This document shows positions 27,845 to 37,905 of a stretch of DNA of 40,695 bases, one piece after another. Both the position numbers and the translations under genes were made by a program. Within the stretch, counting starts at the first letter, position 1. Each line of letters opens with the position of its first letter. Under the pieces are notes generated by a model. It did no database searches. It was not told the origin of the DNA and saw nothing but the letters and a program-made list of their open reading frames with translations. The DNA comes from Mesobacillus boroniphilus JCM 21738 (GTDB taxonomy: Bacteria > Bacillota > Bacilli > Bacillales > Cytobacillaceae), in assembly GCF_000517385.1 (NCBI RefSeq), contig NZ_BAUW01000030.1:1-40695 (forward strand), read 5' to 3'.

Positions 27845-29690
27845 ATGTGTGGAATAACTGGCTGGGTAGACTATCGTAAAAATATGGATCATGAACGCGA
27901 GACCATGGCAAAAATGGCGGAAACTTTGAGTAAAAGAGGTCCCGACGATACCAATGTATGGACATCTGTGCACGCCGCGCTGGGTCATAAAAGGCTGGTC
28001 GTTGTCGATCCTGAGGGCGGCAAACAGCCAATGACCAGAACACAAGAAGATAACCGTTATACCATTTGTTATAACGGAGAACTTTATAATACGGAAGACC
28101 TCAGAAAAGCACTGCTATTAAAAGGATATTCTTTTAACGGTCATTCTGATACAGAGGTTTTGCTTACTTCTTTCATGGAATGGAAGGAAAACTGCCTGGA
28201 GCATTTAAACGGAATCTTTGCCTTTGCTGTTTGGGATCACGAGCAAGAACAATTGTTCATTGGCCGTGACCGACTCGGTGTGAAGCCGCTGTTTTTTCTT
28301 GAAACAGCATCTGGTCTTATGTTTGCTTCTGAACAAAAGGCACTGCTGGCACATCCGGAGGTGAAGGCTGAGGTAGACAGGGAAGGACTTTGTGAGGTGT
28401 TTGGGCTTGGACCATCCCGTTCTCCCGGGGCAGGTATTTTTAAAAACATGAAAGAGCTCCGACCTGGCCATGGGATGACTTTTTCAAAAAGCGGGCTGAA
28501 AGTCTGGAGGTATTGGAACGTAAAAAGTGAGAAACACAGCGATACTTTAGATGAAACAGCTGAAAAAGTGCGGGAATTGTTCACAGATGCTGTCACAAGA
28601 CAGCTGGTTTCAGATGTGCCGCTATGCACCTTCCTCTCAGGAGGACTGGATTCAAGCGCAATCACTGCTATTGCAGCTGAGCATTATAAAGCGGAGGGAA
28701 AGGGCAGCCTGCATACTTACTCAATCGATTACGAAGGAAATGACCAGTATTTCAAAGAAAACGAATTCCAGCCAAATGCCGATGCCTTCTGGATCAATAA
28801 AATGACGGAAACATTTGGTACTGTTCACCATAACAGCATCATCTCCCAGGAGGATCTGGCTGGCTATCTAACTGAAGCTGTCCATGTCCGGGATCTGCCA
28901 GGAATGGCTGACATCGATTCATCACTGCTCTGGTTTTGCCGGGAAATCAAACAGGATTTTACCGTAGGACTTTCAGGTGAATGTGCTGACGAGATATTTG
29001 GCGGCTACCCGTGGTTCCACAGAGGAAGACTTGAATAGACCAGGATTTCCATGGATGCGGTCGATTAATGAACGTCAAAACATGCTGAGGGACCACTGGC
29101 GTAAAAAATTGAGTTTGGAAGATTATATGATGGCAAAATTCAACGATACGATCGCAGAGGTGCCGGTACTGGATGGTGAAAGTCAAGTAGAGGCTAAGCG
29201 CAGACAATTATTCTATCTGAATATCATCTGGTTCATGACAACACTTCTAGATCGGAAAGACCGGATGAGCATGGGAGCCAGCCTTGAGGTGAGGGTACCG
29301 TTTGCCGACCACCGGCTTGTTGAATATGTCTGGAACATCCCATGGGAAATGAAGATGCACGGCAACAGAGAAAAAGGAATCCTGCGCAAAGCATTGGAGG
29401 GCACATTGCCAGATGAAGTATTATATCGTAAAAAAAGTCCGTATCCTAAGACTCATCACCCGGGCTATACGCAGACAGTACAGGGGATGCTGTCAGAATT
29501 CATGGCTGATTCGAACAGTGCGCTGCATGAATTCTTTGACAGGGCTACACTGCAAAAAATGATTGAGTCCGAGGGCGCATCCTTCAAAGTGCCTTGGTTC
29601 GGCCAGCTAATGACAGGCCCACAGCTCCTCGCACAGCTGGCGCAAATTCATATCTGGTTCAGGGATTATAATATTAATATTGCGGACTGA
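27845..29690 (+). CDS. asnO: Asparagine synthetase (glutamine-hydrolysing) AsnO, frameshifted
   Basis: A class II glutamine amidotransferase plus synthetase that makes asparagine from aspartate, ATP and glutamine; 614 aa once repaired, the same as B. subtilis AsnO. The start is fixed by MCGITGW, since Cys2 is the amidotransferase nucleophile. It keeps RGPDD, the glutaminase-domain phrase CYNGELYN, the pyrophosphate loop FLSGGLDSSAI and the synthetase phrase LSGECADEIFGGYPW. As written the frame ends at 29036-29038. Removing one G at 29024-29025 gives PWFHREDLNRPGFPWMRS and joins both parts; this is one of two insertions in the window. In B. subtilis asnO is used during sporulation. Its place next to yisN supports AsnO over AsnB. 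Confidence 0.94.
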
Positions 29691-29721
29691 AAAAGCAAGC
29701 CCGGGATGTGGGCTTGCTTTT
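29691..29721 (+). terminator. Terminator of asnO
   Basis: AAAAGCAAGCCC (29691-29702) pairs with GGGCTTGCTTTT (29710-29721), a 12-bp stem with a 7-base loop right after the stop codon. Confidence 0.92.
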
Positions 29722-29779
29722 AAATATTCTTAGTGCTTTGCATCCCGGCGAGTCAGGAGTCCGAACCTTTTTAATGACA

Positions 29780-30064
29780 TTATCGTGCCCTTATGCGAGG
29801 AAAATTTCATCTATAAGGATATATTTAAGAGCGAATCGTACCCTTATGCGAGGAGAATGTCATCTATAAGGGTACAATTAAGAGCGAATCGTACCCTTAT
29901 GCGAGGGAAATGTCATCTATAAGGGTACAATTAAGAGTGAATCATACCCTTATGCGAGGGGAATGTCATCTATAAGGGTACAATTAAGAGTGAATCATAC
30001 CCTTATGCGAGGGAAATGTCATCTATAAGAGTATATTTAAGAGCGAATCGTATCCTTATGCGGC
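29780..30064. repeat. Five and a half tandem copies of a 53-bp unit with inverted-repeat core
   Basis: Units begin at 29780, 29833, 29886, 29939 and 29992, each exactly 53 bp, with a partial sixth at 30045. Each contains GTACCCTTAT and, about 18 bases on, ATAAGGGTAC, so each unit can form a 10-bp stem. Inner units differ by a few substitutions; outer ones (29780, 29992) are more diverged in the right arm (AAGGATATAT, AAGAGTATAT). In several changes both arms are not altered together. The array fills the gap between the asnO terminator and the stop of the MATE gene, two convergent genes. No associated coding sequence is seen. Confidence 0.95.
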
Positions 30065-30080
30065 AGTTTGATCTCCATTC

Positions 30081-31442
30081 CTATTCTGCCTGCACTTGAG
30101 AGGCATCAGGAATAAAAGACTTCTTCACCCAAACCCGCGACCTCCACCGCCACAGCATAAGCAGACCGCGCAGCCATTCGTCGGCGATAAAGGCGATCCA
30201 TATCCCAACAAGCCCCATACCGAAATAGATTCCCAGGAAGTAAGACAAAGTCACGCTGACTCCCCACATTGACAGAATGCCCATATAAACTGGGAACTTC
30301 ACATCTCCGGCCGCCCTGAGTGAACTGATCAGCACCAGGTTAAAAGATCTGCCTGGTTCAAGGATGATCGTAAGCAAGATCAATGTGGTGCCGAGTTCGA
30401 TGATACTCATATTATCAGTGAAGATACCCAGCAGGTCTTTCGAGAAGAAGGAGACAAGCGCAGCAGTGGCGATCGAAATGATAATCGCCAGCTTCAAGCT
30501 TTTTAGTGCCCGCTTATAAGCATTCTCAATTTCCTTTGCGCCTACCATGTGGCCAATCAAAATCTGTGTGCCCTGGCTGATGGCGATACTGAAAAGGAAG
30601 ATGAACATCATGACATTTTGAGTATAAACCTTAGCTGTTAAAGCCTGGGTTCCAAGGGTAGCGATAAAATACGTGATCACCATCTGCGATCCATTGTAGC
30701 TCAAATGCTCGCCGGCAGAAGGAATCCCGATATTAAGCAGATTTTTCAAATGTTTTTTTGGAAAGCTGAAAAGCATCGAAATAGGCAATGATCCAGGGAC
30801 TCGCCTGGTCAGGACGTAAATGGCAGCCAACAATCCGAGGATTCTGCTGACAGTGGTGGAAATCGCCACACCTTCTACACCTAAGACAGGGAAGCCGAAT
30901 GGCCCGAAGATGAACAAATAGTTGCCGATGACATTCAGCACATTCATCCCAATCGTGACATACATGATATCTCGGGTAAAGCCATAGCTGCGGATAATGC
31001 TGCTCACCGTCATGATTAAGGATTGAATAAACGAAAATCCGCCGACGATTTTCAGATAGGAATTAGCTTCTTCAAACAGCTCGGGCGGCAGGTCCATTAT
31101 TCGCAGTAATTGCTCGCTGAAAATGAAAACAGCACCGCTCAGAATCAATCCGAATACAAGGTTTGCGCCGATGGAGACCACAGAAACTTCACGGGCATCG
31201 TCATCCATTTTCGCGCCAAGGTTCTGCGCAACAAGAATTGCGGTACCAGTCGCGATGAAGCCGAACATAACGATGACCATGGACAGGATTTGGTTGGAAA
31301 CACCGACAGCAGCCACGGAATTATCCGAATACTGGGAAAGCATCAGCGTATCGGCATTCCCCATCAGCATATAAAGCAGAATTTCAATAAAAAGAGGCCA
31401 TGTAATGGCAAAAAGTGATAGTTTACCAGTTTTATTCTTCAT
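30081..31442 (-). CDS. yisQ: MATE family efflux transporter YisQ
   Basis: A 453-aa multi-pass membrane protein of the MATE (DinF/NorM) family with about 12 hydrophobic segments. Family features are WPLFIEILLYMLMGNADTLMLSQYSDNSVAAVGVSNQ, the repeat-half boundary near GIPSAGEHLSYNGSQM, and VAQNLGAK with its partner IGHMVGAKE. The ATG follows GGAGATG. The family exports cationic drugs or metabolites by Na+ or H+ antiport. B. subtilis yisQ lies close downstream of asnO, which supports the symbol. Confidence 0.88.
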   Translation of the reverse strand: MKNKTGKLSLFAITWPLFIEILLYMLMGNADTLMLSQYSDNSVAAVGVSNQILSMVIVMFGFIATGTAILVAQNLGAKMDDDAREVSVVSIGANLVFGLILSGAVFIFSEQLLRIMDLPPELFEEANSYLKIVGGFSFIQSLIMTVSSIIRSYGFTRDIMYVTIGMNVLNVIGNYLFIFGPFGFPVLGVEGVAISTTVSRILGLLAAIYVLTRRVPGSLPISMLFSFPKKHLKNLLNIGIPSAGEHLSYNGSQMVITYFIATLGTQALTAKVYTQNVMMFIFLFSIAISQGTQILIGHMVGAKEIENAYKRALKSLKLAIIISIATAALVSFFSKDLLGIFTDNMSIIELGTTLILLTIILEPGRSFNLVLISSLRAAGDVKFPVYMGILSMWGVSVTLSYFLGIYFGMGLVGIWIAFIADEWLRGLLMLWRWRSRVWVKKSFIPDASQVQAE

Positions 31443-31635
31443 GTTTTACATCTCCATGTTGTAATTCCTTAAGTATACAGACTACAGGAGGAATTTGAAG
31501 TGAAAAAGATTCGTTTTACGAAAAAAATATATCGGAAAAGGAGCTGAATAGTAAAATTTGTTCCAAAAAGTTGTGTATTAACAAATTTATTCTGTTATAA
31601 CCAGTATTCCTTTGTGTTTAAAGAGCACGCAAATG

Positions 31636-31761
31636 ATTATTCCGCGATTTTTGGCAGTGATTCAGCGAAAAACCCAAGTGATTCCGTGAAAATACGAAGT
31701 AATTCCGCGAAAACCAGCAGGAATTCCGCAAAAAACTGCAACATTTCCGCGATAAGGATAA
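31636..31761. repeat. Tandem array of six 21-bp units
   Basis: Units start at 31636, 31657, 31678, 31699, 31720 and 31741, all exactly 21 bp. The shared core is ATTCCGCGAAAA with drift (ATTCAGCGAAAA, ATTCCGTGAAAA, ATTCCGCAAAAA, TTTCCGCGATAA). The last 7-8 bases of each unit vary freely. It lies upstream of the MATE gene and downstream of the neopullulanase gene. Period and core layout (ATTCC-C/G-C/G-G) match the minus strand of the array at 6450-6772. Confidence 0.92.
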
Positions 31762-31801
31762 AAAATCATTAAAAGTGTAAAAGTCCACGAACAGCACAAA
31801 G

Positions 31802-31836
31802 AGCAAACCCCTTTCCAGGCAGGAAAGGGGCTTGCT
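31802..31836 (-). terminator. Hairpin after the neopullulanase gene
   Basis: AGCAAACCCCTTT and AAAGGGGCTTGCT pair across a 9-base loop just after the stop codon on the minus strand. The tail read on the minus strand (CTCTTTGTG) is only moderately T-rich. Confidence 0.7.
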
Positions 31837-31839
31837 AAT

Positions 31840-33630
<1,791 letters not shown>

Positions 33631-33685
33631 TTATGATTGTGACTTCAAACGAGCACTAACTGAATTTAATGCTCTATCTGATGAA

Positions 33686-33715
33686 ATTTTAACGGAAAGC
33701 GCTACAATACATCAA
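33686..33715 (-). promoter_or_regulatory. Likely promoter of the neopullulanase gene
   Basis: On the minus strand TTGATG (33715-33710) and TAAAAT (33691-33686) are 18 bases apart, about 85 bases before the TTG start. The consensus match is moderate. Confidence 0.45.
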
Positions 33716-33822
33716 GAATAAAACAAGGGTAGAACACTCATTTTGAAATGTCAATTAATAAAAAATCGATTCACAAAACTTTAACGAATTCACATCACTT
33801 AAAAAAAAATTTAAAAAACTAG

Positions 33823-33850
33823 TTGTCAAAAGTATTTTAGTCTTTATAAT
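33823..33850 (+). promoter_or_regulatory. Sigma-A promoter of mdxE
   Basis: TTGTCA (33823-33828) and a perfect TATAAT (33845-33850) are 16 bases apart. The mdxE start is 120 bases downstream after AGGAGGGG. Two palindromic sites lie just after the -10. Confidence 0.72.
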
Positions 33851-33863
33851 AAGAGGTAGGTTG

Positions 33864-33877
33864 TGCAATCGTTTTCA
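33864..33877 (+). promoter_or_regulatory. cre-like CcpA site at the mdxE promoter
   Basis: TGCAATCGTTTTCA matches the catabolite-responsive-element consensus TGWAANCGNTNWCA at all but the third position. It lies about 14 bases after the -10, where a bound CcpA would block transcription. The match is seen; regulation by glucose is inferred. Confidence 0.6.
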
Positions 33878-33896
33878 TAGACTTGCAAACAGAGTT

Positions 33897-33909
33897 ACAA
33901 ACGTTTGCA
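33897..33909 (+). promoter_or_regulatory. LacI/MalR-type operator before mdxE
   Basis: ACAAACGTTTGCA is a near-palindrome centred on CG, the hallmark of LacI-family operators. The core CAAACG(T/G)TTGC recurs before mdxF at 35388-35398, so one regulator probably controls both. The LacI-family gene at 39566 is the obvious candidate. Confidence 0.6.
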
Positions 33910-33969
33910 CAGACATTGAACGTTCTGCGCAATAATTAGTTACAACATATTTTTAGGAGGGGTATACAC

Positions 33970-35246
33970 ATGAAAAAGACATTGTCGATTTTCATGATGC
34001 TGATCTTAATGATCGGCGCACTTGCAGCTTGTGGACCTAAAGAAGAAGAAAACACAGGTTCAAAAGACAACGGCGAGAAAACAGAAGACGCTTCTAAACC
34101 AGAGAAGCTAGTAGTTTGGGAAGACAAAGATAAGTCTGGCTGGCTTGAAAAAGTAGCAGCAGACTTCGAAAAAGAACATGGTGTTAAAATCGAGTTCAAA
34201 GAAGTAGAAATGGCTACAAAAATGAAAGAACAATTACGTCTTGACGGTCCTGCGGGAACTGGCCCGGACATCATCACTCTTCCACACGACCAAATTGGTG
34301 AGCTTGCAGTTCAAGGACACATCACTGAACTAAAGGTAAGCGACGATGTGAAGGGCGCTTTCTCTGAGTCTTCAATCAATGCACAATCTTTCGATGGTAA
34401 ACTATACGGACTTCCTAAGTCTGCTGAAACTCCAGTATTCATCTACAATAAAGCTCTTATGACTGAAGTTCCTGCTACAATGGAAGATTTATACGAATTC
34501 GCAAAAGCTAACACTAAAGATGGCAAGTACGGTTTCCTTGCTCTTTGGGATAACTTCTACTTTGCGCACGCTCCAATCGGTGGCAACGGCGGTTATGTAT
34601 TCGGGGAAAAAGACGGCGCTCTTGATCCACAAGACCTTGGTTTGAACAACGAAGGTGCAGTAGAAGGTACTGAATACATCCAGAAGTGGTACGCTGAAAA
34701 GTTATTCCCTAACGGAATTATCGGTGAAAACGGCGGATCTGCTATGGACGGACTATTCAACGAAGGTAAAGTTGCTTCTGTTATGAACGGACCATGGCAT
34801 TCGGCGGAATGAAAGATGCTGGCATCGAGTTTGGTGTAGCTCCATTCCCTAAATTTGCTGATGGCACTCCAATGAAGACATTCATGGGTGTAAAAGGCTG
34901 GCACGTTTCTTCTTACTCTAAGAACCAAGATTGGGCTGTTAAGTTTCTTGAGTACATCACTAACGACGAAAATGCGAAATACCGTTTCGAACAAACGGCT
35001 GAAGTTCCAACAAACGTAGCACTTGTTGACGATCCAGCAATCGCTGAGAACGAAGGCGCTAAAGCTGTTGCACTTCAGACTCAAGACGCAGTTCCAATGC
35101 CTAACATCCCTGAAATGGGTGAGGTTTGGGGACCAATGGCAAGCGCATTGCAAACTGTTGTAACAGGCAAAGCTAAGCCACAGGAAGCTCTTGATTCCGC
35201 TGTAAAGCAAATCGAACAAAACATCCAGCAAAACCACGCAAAATAA
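33970..35246 (+). CDS. mdxE: Maltodextrin-binding lipoprotein MdxE/MalE, frameshifted
   Basis: Substrate-binding lipoprotein of a maltodextrin ABC importer, 425 aa once repaired. The signal peptide ends in a lipobox (LAAC, Cys21) followed by an acidic linker. The mature part has the family-1 binding-protein phrases LVVWEDKDKSGWLEKVAADFEKEHG, TGPDIITLPHDQIGELA, YGLPKSAETPVFIYNKALM and GVKGWHVSSYSKNQ. As written it stops at 34810-34812. One more G at 34796-34797 gives MNGPWAFGGMKDAGIEFGVAPFPKF, matching MalE relatives. Codon choice is strongly biased, with many GCT, CCA, GAA and AAC codons, unlike its neighbours, as expected for an abundant surface protein. A hairpin after it probably lowers read-through into mdxFG. 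Confidence 0.92.
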
Positions 35247-35257
35247 TAGCAGCAAGG

Positions 35258-35292
35258 TAACAGTACCTCCCTTGGGAGGTACTGTTATATTT
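35258..35292 (+). terminator. Hairpin between mdxE and mdxF
   Basis: TAACAGTACCTCCC (35258-35271) pairs with GGGAGGTACTGTTA (35274-35287), followed by TATTTTCC. It is a strong stem with a modest T-run, so it would give partial termination or 3'-end protection of the mdxE mRNA and more binding protein than permease. Confidence 0.8.
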
Positions 35293-35382
35293 TCCACTAT
35301 GAAATTCCAGTTTCTGTTTTTTTCGTAGACGGAATGTGAAAAGTCACAAAGTTTACGAAAACTGCAGTAAAAAAGTCTTTCA

Positions 35383-35411
35383 TTGAGCAAACGGTTGCGC
35401 TAAAATAGATT
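35383..35411 (+). promoter_or_regulatory. mdxFG promoter with operator in the spacer
   Basis: TTGAGC (35383-35388) and TAGATT (35406-35411) are 17 bases apart. The palindrome GCAAACGGTTGC (35387-35398) lies in between and shares its core with the site before mdxE. A repressor bound there would block the promoter. The -10 is weak, so the promoter call is moderate. Confidence 0.5.
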
Positions 35412-35420
35412 TATACCTAA

Positions 35421-35540
35421 TCAGGTGCTTCATGAGAGTGGAAACAGGAAAATTCGATACAATAAATAAGTGTTGCGTCGAGAAAATTCCAGTAAGGAAA
35501 ACAATGTATTCGTTCTCATAAAGCATCTGATGCTTTTAAC
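35421..35540 (+). other. Structured leader region before mdxF, possible RNA element
   Basis: TCAGGTGCTTCATGAG (35421-35436) can pair with CTCATAAAGCATCTGA (35515-35530) at 14 of 16 positions, closing a loop of about 80 bases. The right arm can instead form AAAGCAT/ATGCTTT (35520-35536) with its own downstream bases, so the two folds exclude each other. It begins about 10 bases after the predicted start of transcription and leaves a leader of about 290 bases before mdxF. I match it to no known riboswitch. The rest of the leader (35541-35690) shows nothing I can name. Confidence 0.4.
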
Positions 35541-35707
35541 AAGGTCTCTTCGCAAAGATCGTAGTTTCTTTTCATTACTTATCCATTCTTCTAAAAAGCC
35601 TATTAGCAAAGCGGCGGGATTGACTGAGAATGGTTTAAAGTAAGCATAAGAAGCGGGTTAAACGATTAGTGCCTTAAAAAACATAGAAAGAGAAAGGGGA
35701 ATATAGG

Positions 35708-36991
35708 ATGGAGAAGAAATCCTATCAAACCAACCACCGTAGAATAGCAACAGCCCTTTCGATTATTCCAGGGCTAGGACAGCTATACAACAAACAATAT
35801 TTAAAAGGGATCGCATTTCTTATTTTAACCGGTGCATTCTTCGGTGTATTCGCAGATCTGCTTAACATGGGTTTATGGGGTTTGTTTACTCTTGGAGAGC
35901 AGACGCCACGTGACCATTCCATCTTCTTAATGGTTGAAGGGATCCTGGCACTGATTGTCCTGCTTTTTGGAATCGGTTTCTATCTATTCAACTTAAATGA
36001 TGCATATAAGACTGGCCTGAAGAGAGACATGGGAGAGCGTCTTAGCACTGTTAAGGAACAATACAACAATTTAATTGATAATGGATTCCCATACTTAATC
36101 ATGTCACCGGGATTCCTGCTTCTAATTTTCGTTGTTGTTTTCCCAATCATTTTCGTAGTCTTGCTCGCATTTACAAACTATGATCTTTACCACTCACCGC
36201 CTGCAAAGCTGGTTGACTGGGTTGGACTTAAAAACTTCTTTGATTTGTTTCAATTAGAATCTTGGCGTCAGACATTCTTCTCTGTACTTTCATGGACAAT
36301 CATCTGGACATTCGTTGCTACAACTTTCCAGGTTGCATTGGGAATGTTCCTGGCAATTCTCGTAAACCAGAAGGATGTAAAAGGAAAGGCAATCATCCGT
36401 ACTGTGTTCATTCTTCCTTGGGCAGTACCTGCTTTCGTATCAATCCTTGTATTTGCTGGTATGTTCAATGAATCATTCGGTGCCATCAACCGCGACATTC
36501 TTGGTTTCTTTGGAATCGATCCAATACCATGGATGACTGAAGCGATGTATACCAAAGTCGCCTTGATCATGATTCAAACATGGCTTGGATTCCCGTTCAT
36601 TTTCGCGATGGTAACCGGTGTACTTCAATCCATTCCGGAAGAATTGTACGAAGCTGCAACTGTGGACGGCGCGACGAACTTCCAAAAATTCAAGAACATT
36701 ACATTGCCGCTTGTCCTATTCGCTACAGCGCCAATCCTTATTACGCAGTACACATTCAACTTCAATAACTTTAATATTATTTATCTCTTCAATGGCGGCG
36801 GACCTGCAGTTTCGGGTGCGAATGCCGGAGGAACAGATATCTTGATTTCGTGGATTTACAGTCTCACAATGACATCTGCACAATATTCAAAAGCTGCAGC
36901 TATCACAATGCTTCTTTCATTGATTGTTATTGGAGTAGCTTTATGGCAGTTCAAGAGAACGAAATCATTCCAAGAAGAGGATATGATGTAA
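35708..36991 (+). CDS. mdxF: Maltodextrin ABC transporter permease MdxF/MalF
   Basis: First permease of the maltodextrin importer, 427 aa (B. subtilis MdxF 435). The N-terminus has the extra PGLGQLYNKQYLKG segment and two membrane spans seen in Bacillus MdxF. The MalF-like core starts at YLIMSPGFLLLIFVVVFPI. The ATPase-binding loop reads EELYEAATVDGATNFQKFKNITLPL. The ATG follows AGAAAGGGGAATATAGG. It is one base from mdxG (stop then ATG), so the two permeases are coupled. Confidence 0.94.
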   Translation: MEKKSYQTNHRRIATALSIIPGLGQLYNKQYLKGIAFLILTGAFFGVFADLLNMGLWGLFTLGEQTPRDHSIFLMVEGILALIVLLFGIGFYLFNLNDAYKTGLKRDMGERLSTVKEQYNNLIDNGFPYLIMSPGFLLLIFVVVFPIIFVVLLAFTNYDLYHSPPAKLVDWVGLKNFFDLFQLESWRQTFFSVLSWTIIWTFVATTFQVALGMFLAILVNQKDVKGKAIIRTVFILPWAVPAFVSILVFAGMFNESFGAINRDILGFFGIDPIPWMTEAMYTKVALIMIQTWLGFPFIFAMVTGVLQSIPEELYEAATVDGATNFQKFKNITLPLVLFATAPILITQYTFNFNNFNIIYLFNGGGPAVSGANAGGTDILISWIYSLTMTSAQYSKAAAITMLLSLIVIGVALWQFKRTKSFQEEDMM

Positions 36992-36992
36992 T

Positions 36993-37834
36993 ATGAGTAT
37001 CAAACGACAGAAATATATCAGACTGACACTAACGTATCTTGTGATTTTGGCAATGTTTGCGATCATTATCTACCGCTCCTTTGGATTGTCGGTTCATCCT
37101 TCAACCCGGGGCAAAGCTTGTCCGGTTCAAGCATCATTCCGGAAAATGCAACGCTTGCTCACTATAAGGAGCTTTTCGATACTAACCAGAGCGCGTACTT
37201 GTACTGGTACTGGAATTCATTGAAGGTAAGTGTACTGACAATGGTATTTACAGTCATCCTTGTCAGCCTGACGGCGTATTCATTTTCACGATATCGTTTT
37301 ATCGGACGTAAAAACAGTTTGATGACATTCCTGATCCTGCAGATGATTCCAAACTTTGCAGCGCTGATCGCTATTTTCATCCTTGCATTATTGACTGGCT
37401 TACTTGATACTCATTTAGGCTTGATTCTTGTATATGTTGGGGGCGCAATCCCGATGAATACTTGGTTGATGAAGGGCTATCTTGATACAATCCCGAAAGA
37501 ACTTGATGAATCAGCTAAAATGGACGGTGCCGGCCACTTGAGGATTTTCTTCCAAATCGTCATGCCGCTTGCGACACCTATCATCGCGGTTGTAGCATTG
37601 TTCGCGTTCATCGCTCCATTTGGAGATTTCATCCTTGCGAGAATTCTATTAAGAACGGAAGAAAAGTACACACTTGCTGTTGGTCTATATGATATGGTAG
37701 CCAAACAGTTCGGTGCAGAATTCACAACATTTGCTGCCGGTGCCGTACTGATCGCTGTTCCGATTGCAATCCTGTTCCTGTCATTCCAAAAATACTTTGT
37801 TTCTGGTTTGACGGCAGGAGGAACAAAAGGATAA
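36993..37834 (+). CDS. mdxG: Maltodextrin ABC transporter permease MdxG/MalG, frameshifted
   Basis: Second permease, 280 aa once repaired, with six membrane spans and the ATPase-binding loop KELDESAKMDGAGHLRIFFQIVMPL. As written the N-terminal part runs out of frame from about 37073. One more C at 37073-37074 gives FAIIIYPLLWIVGSSFNPGQSLSGSSIIPENATLAHY, the expected first periplasmic-type loop of MalG, and joins it to the rest. No ATPase gene follows; in B. subtilis the shared ATPase MsmX, encoded elsewhere, energises MdxEFG. Confidence 0.93.
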
Positions 37835-37853
37835 TCTATTAGGGCAAAGACAT

Positions 37854-37887
37854 TTTAAGCAAAGGCCATATTTGGCCTTTGCTTAAA
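37854..37887 (+). terminator. Strong hairpin between mdxG and the amylase gene
   Basis: TTTAAGCAAAGGCCA (37854-37868) pairs perfectly with TGGCCTTTGCTTAAA (37873-37887), a 15-bp stem with a 4-base loop. Only TTA follows, and then the amylase ribosome-binding site, so it may be a processing or stability element rather than a full terminator. Confidence 0.7.
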
Positions 37888-37905
37888 TTATGAGGAGGAC
37901 CGGAG

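Noticed and set aside
29780..30064. CRISPR array
   Set aside because: Whole 53-bp units repeat, including the parts between the arms; there are no unique spacers and no cas genes.
31618..31806. Minus-strand ORF with a 7-residue periodic peptide
   Set aside because: It is the translated shadow of the 21-bp array, with no ribosome-binding site and no family resemblance.
34593..35390. 265-aa ORF antisense to mdxE
   Set aside because: A shadow of the codon-biased mdxE gene; the sense frame is a clear MalE protein, and the antisense frame has no family motif.
35412..35707. T-box, lysine or other known riboswitch
   Set aside because: I could not find the conserved boxes of these classes; only the competing stems are seen.
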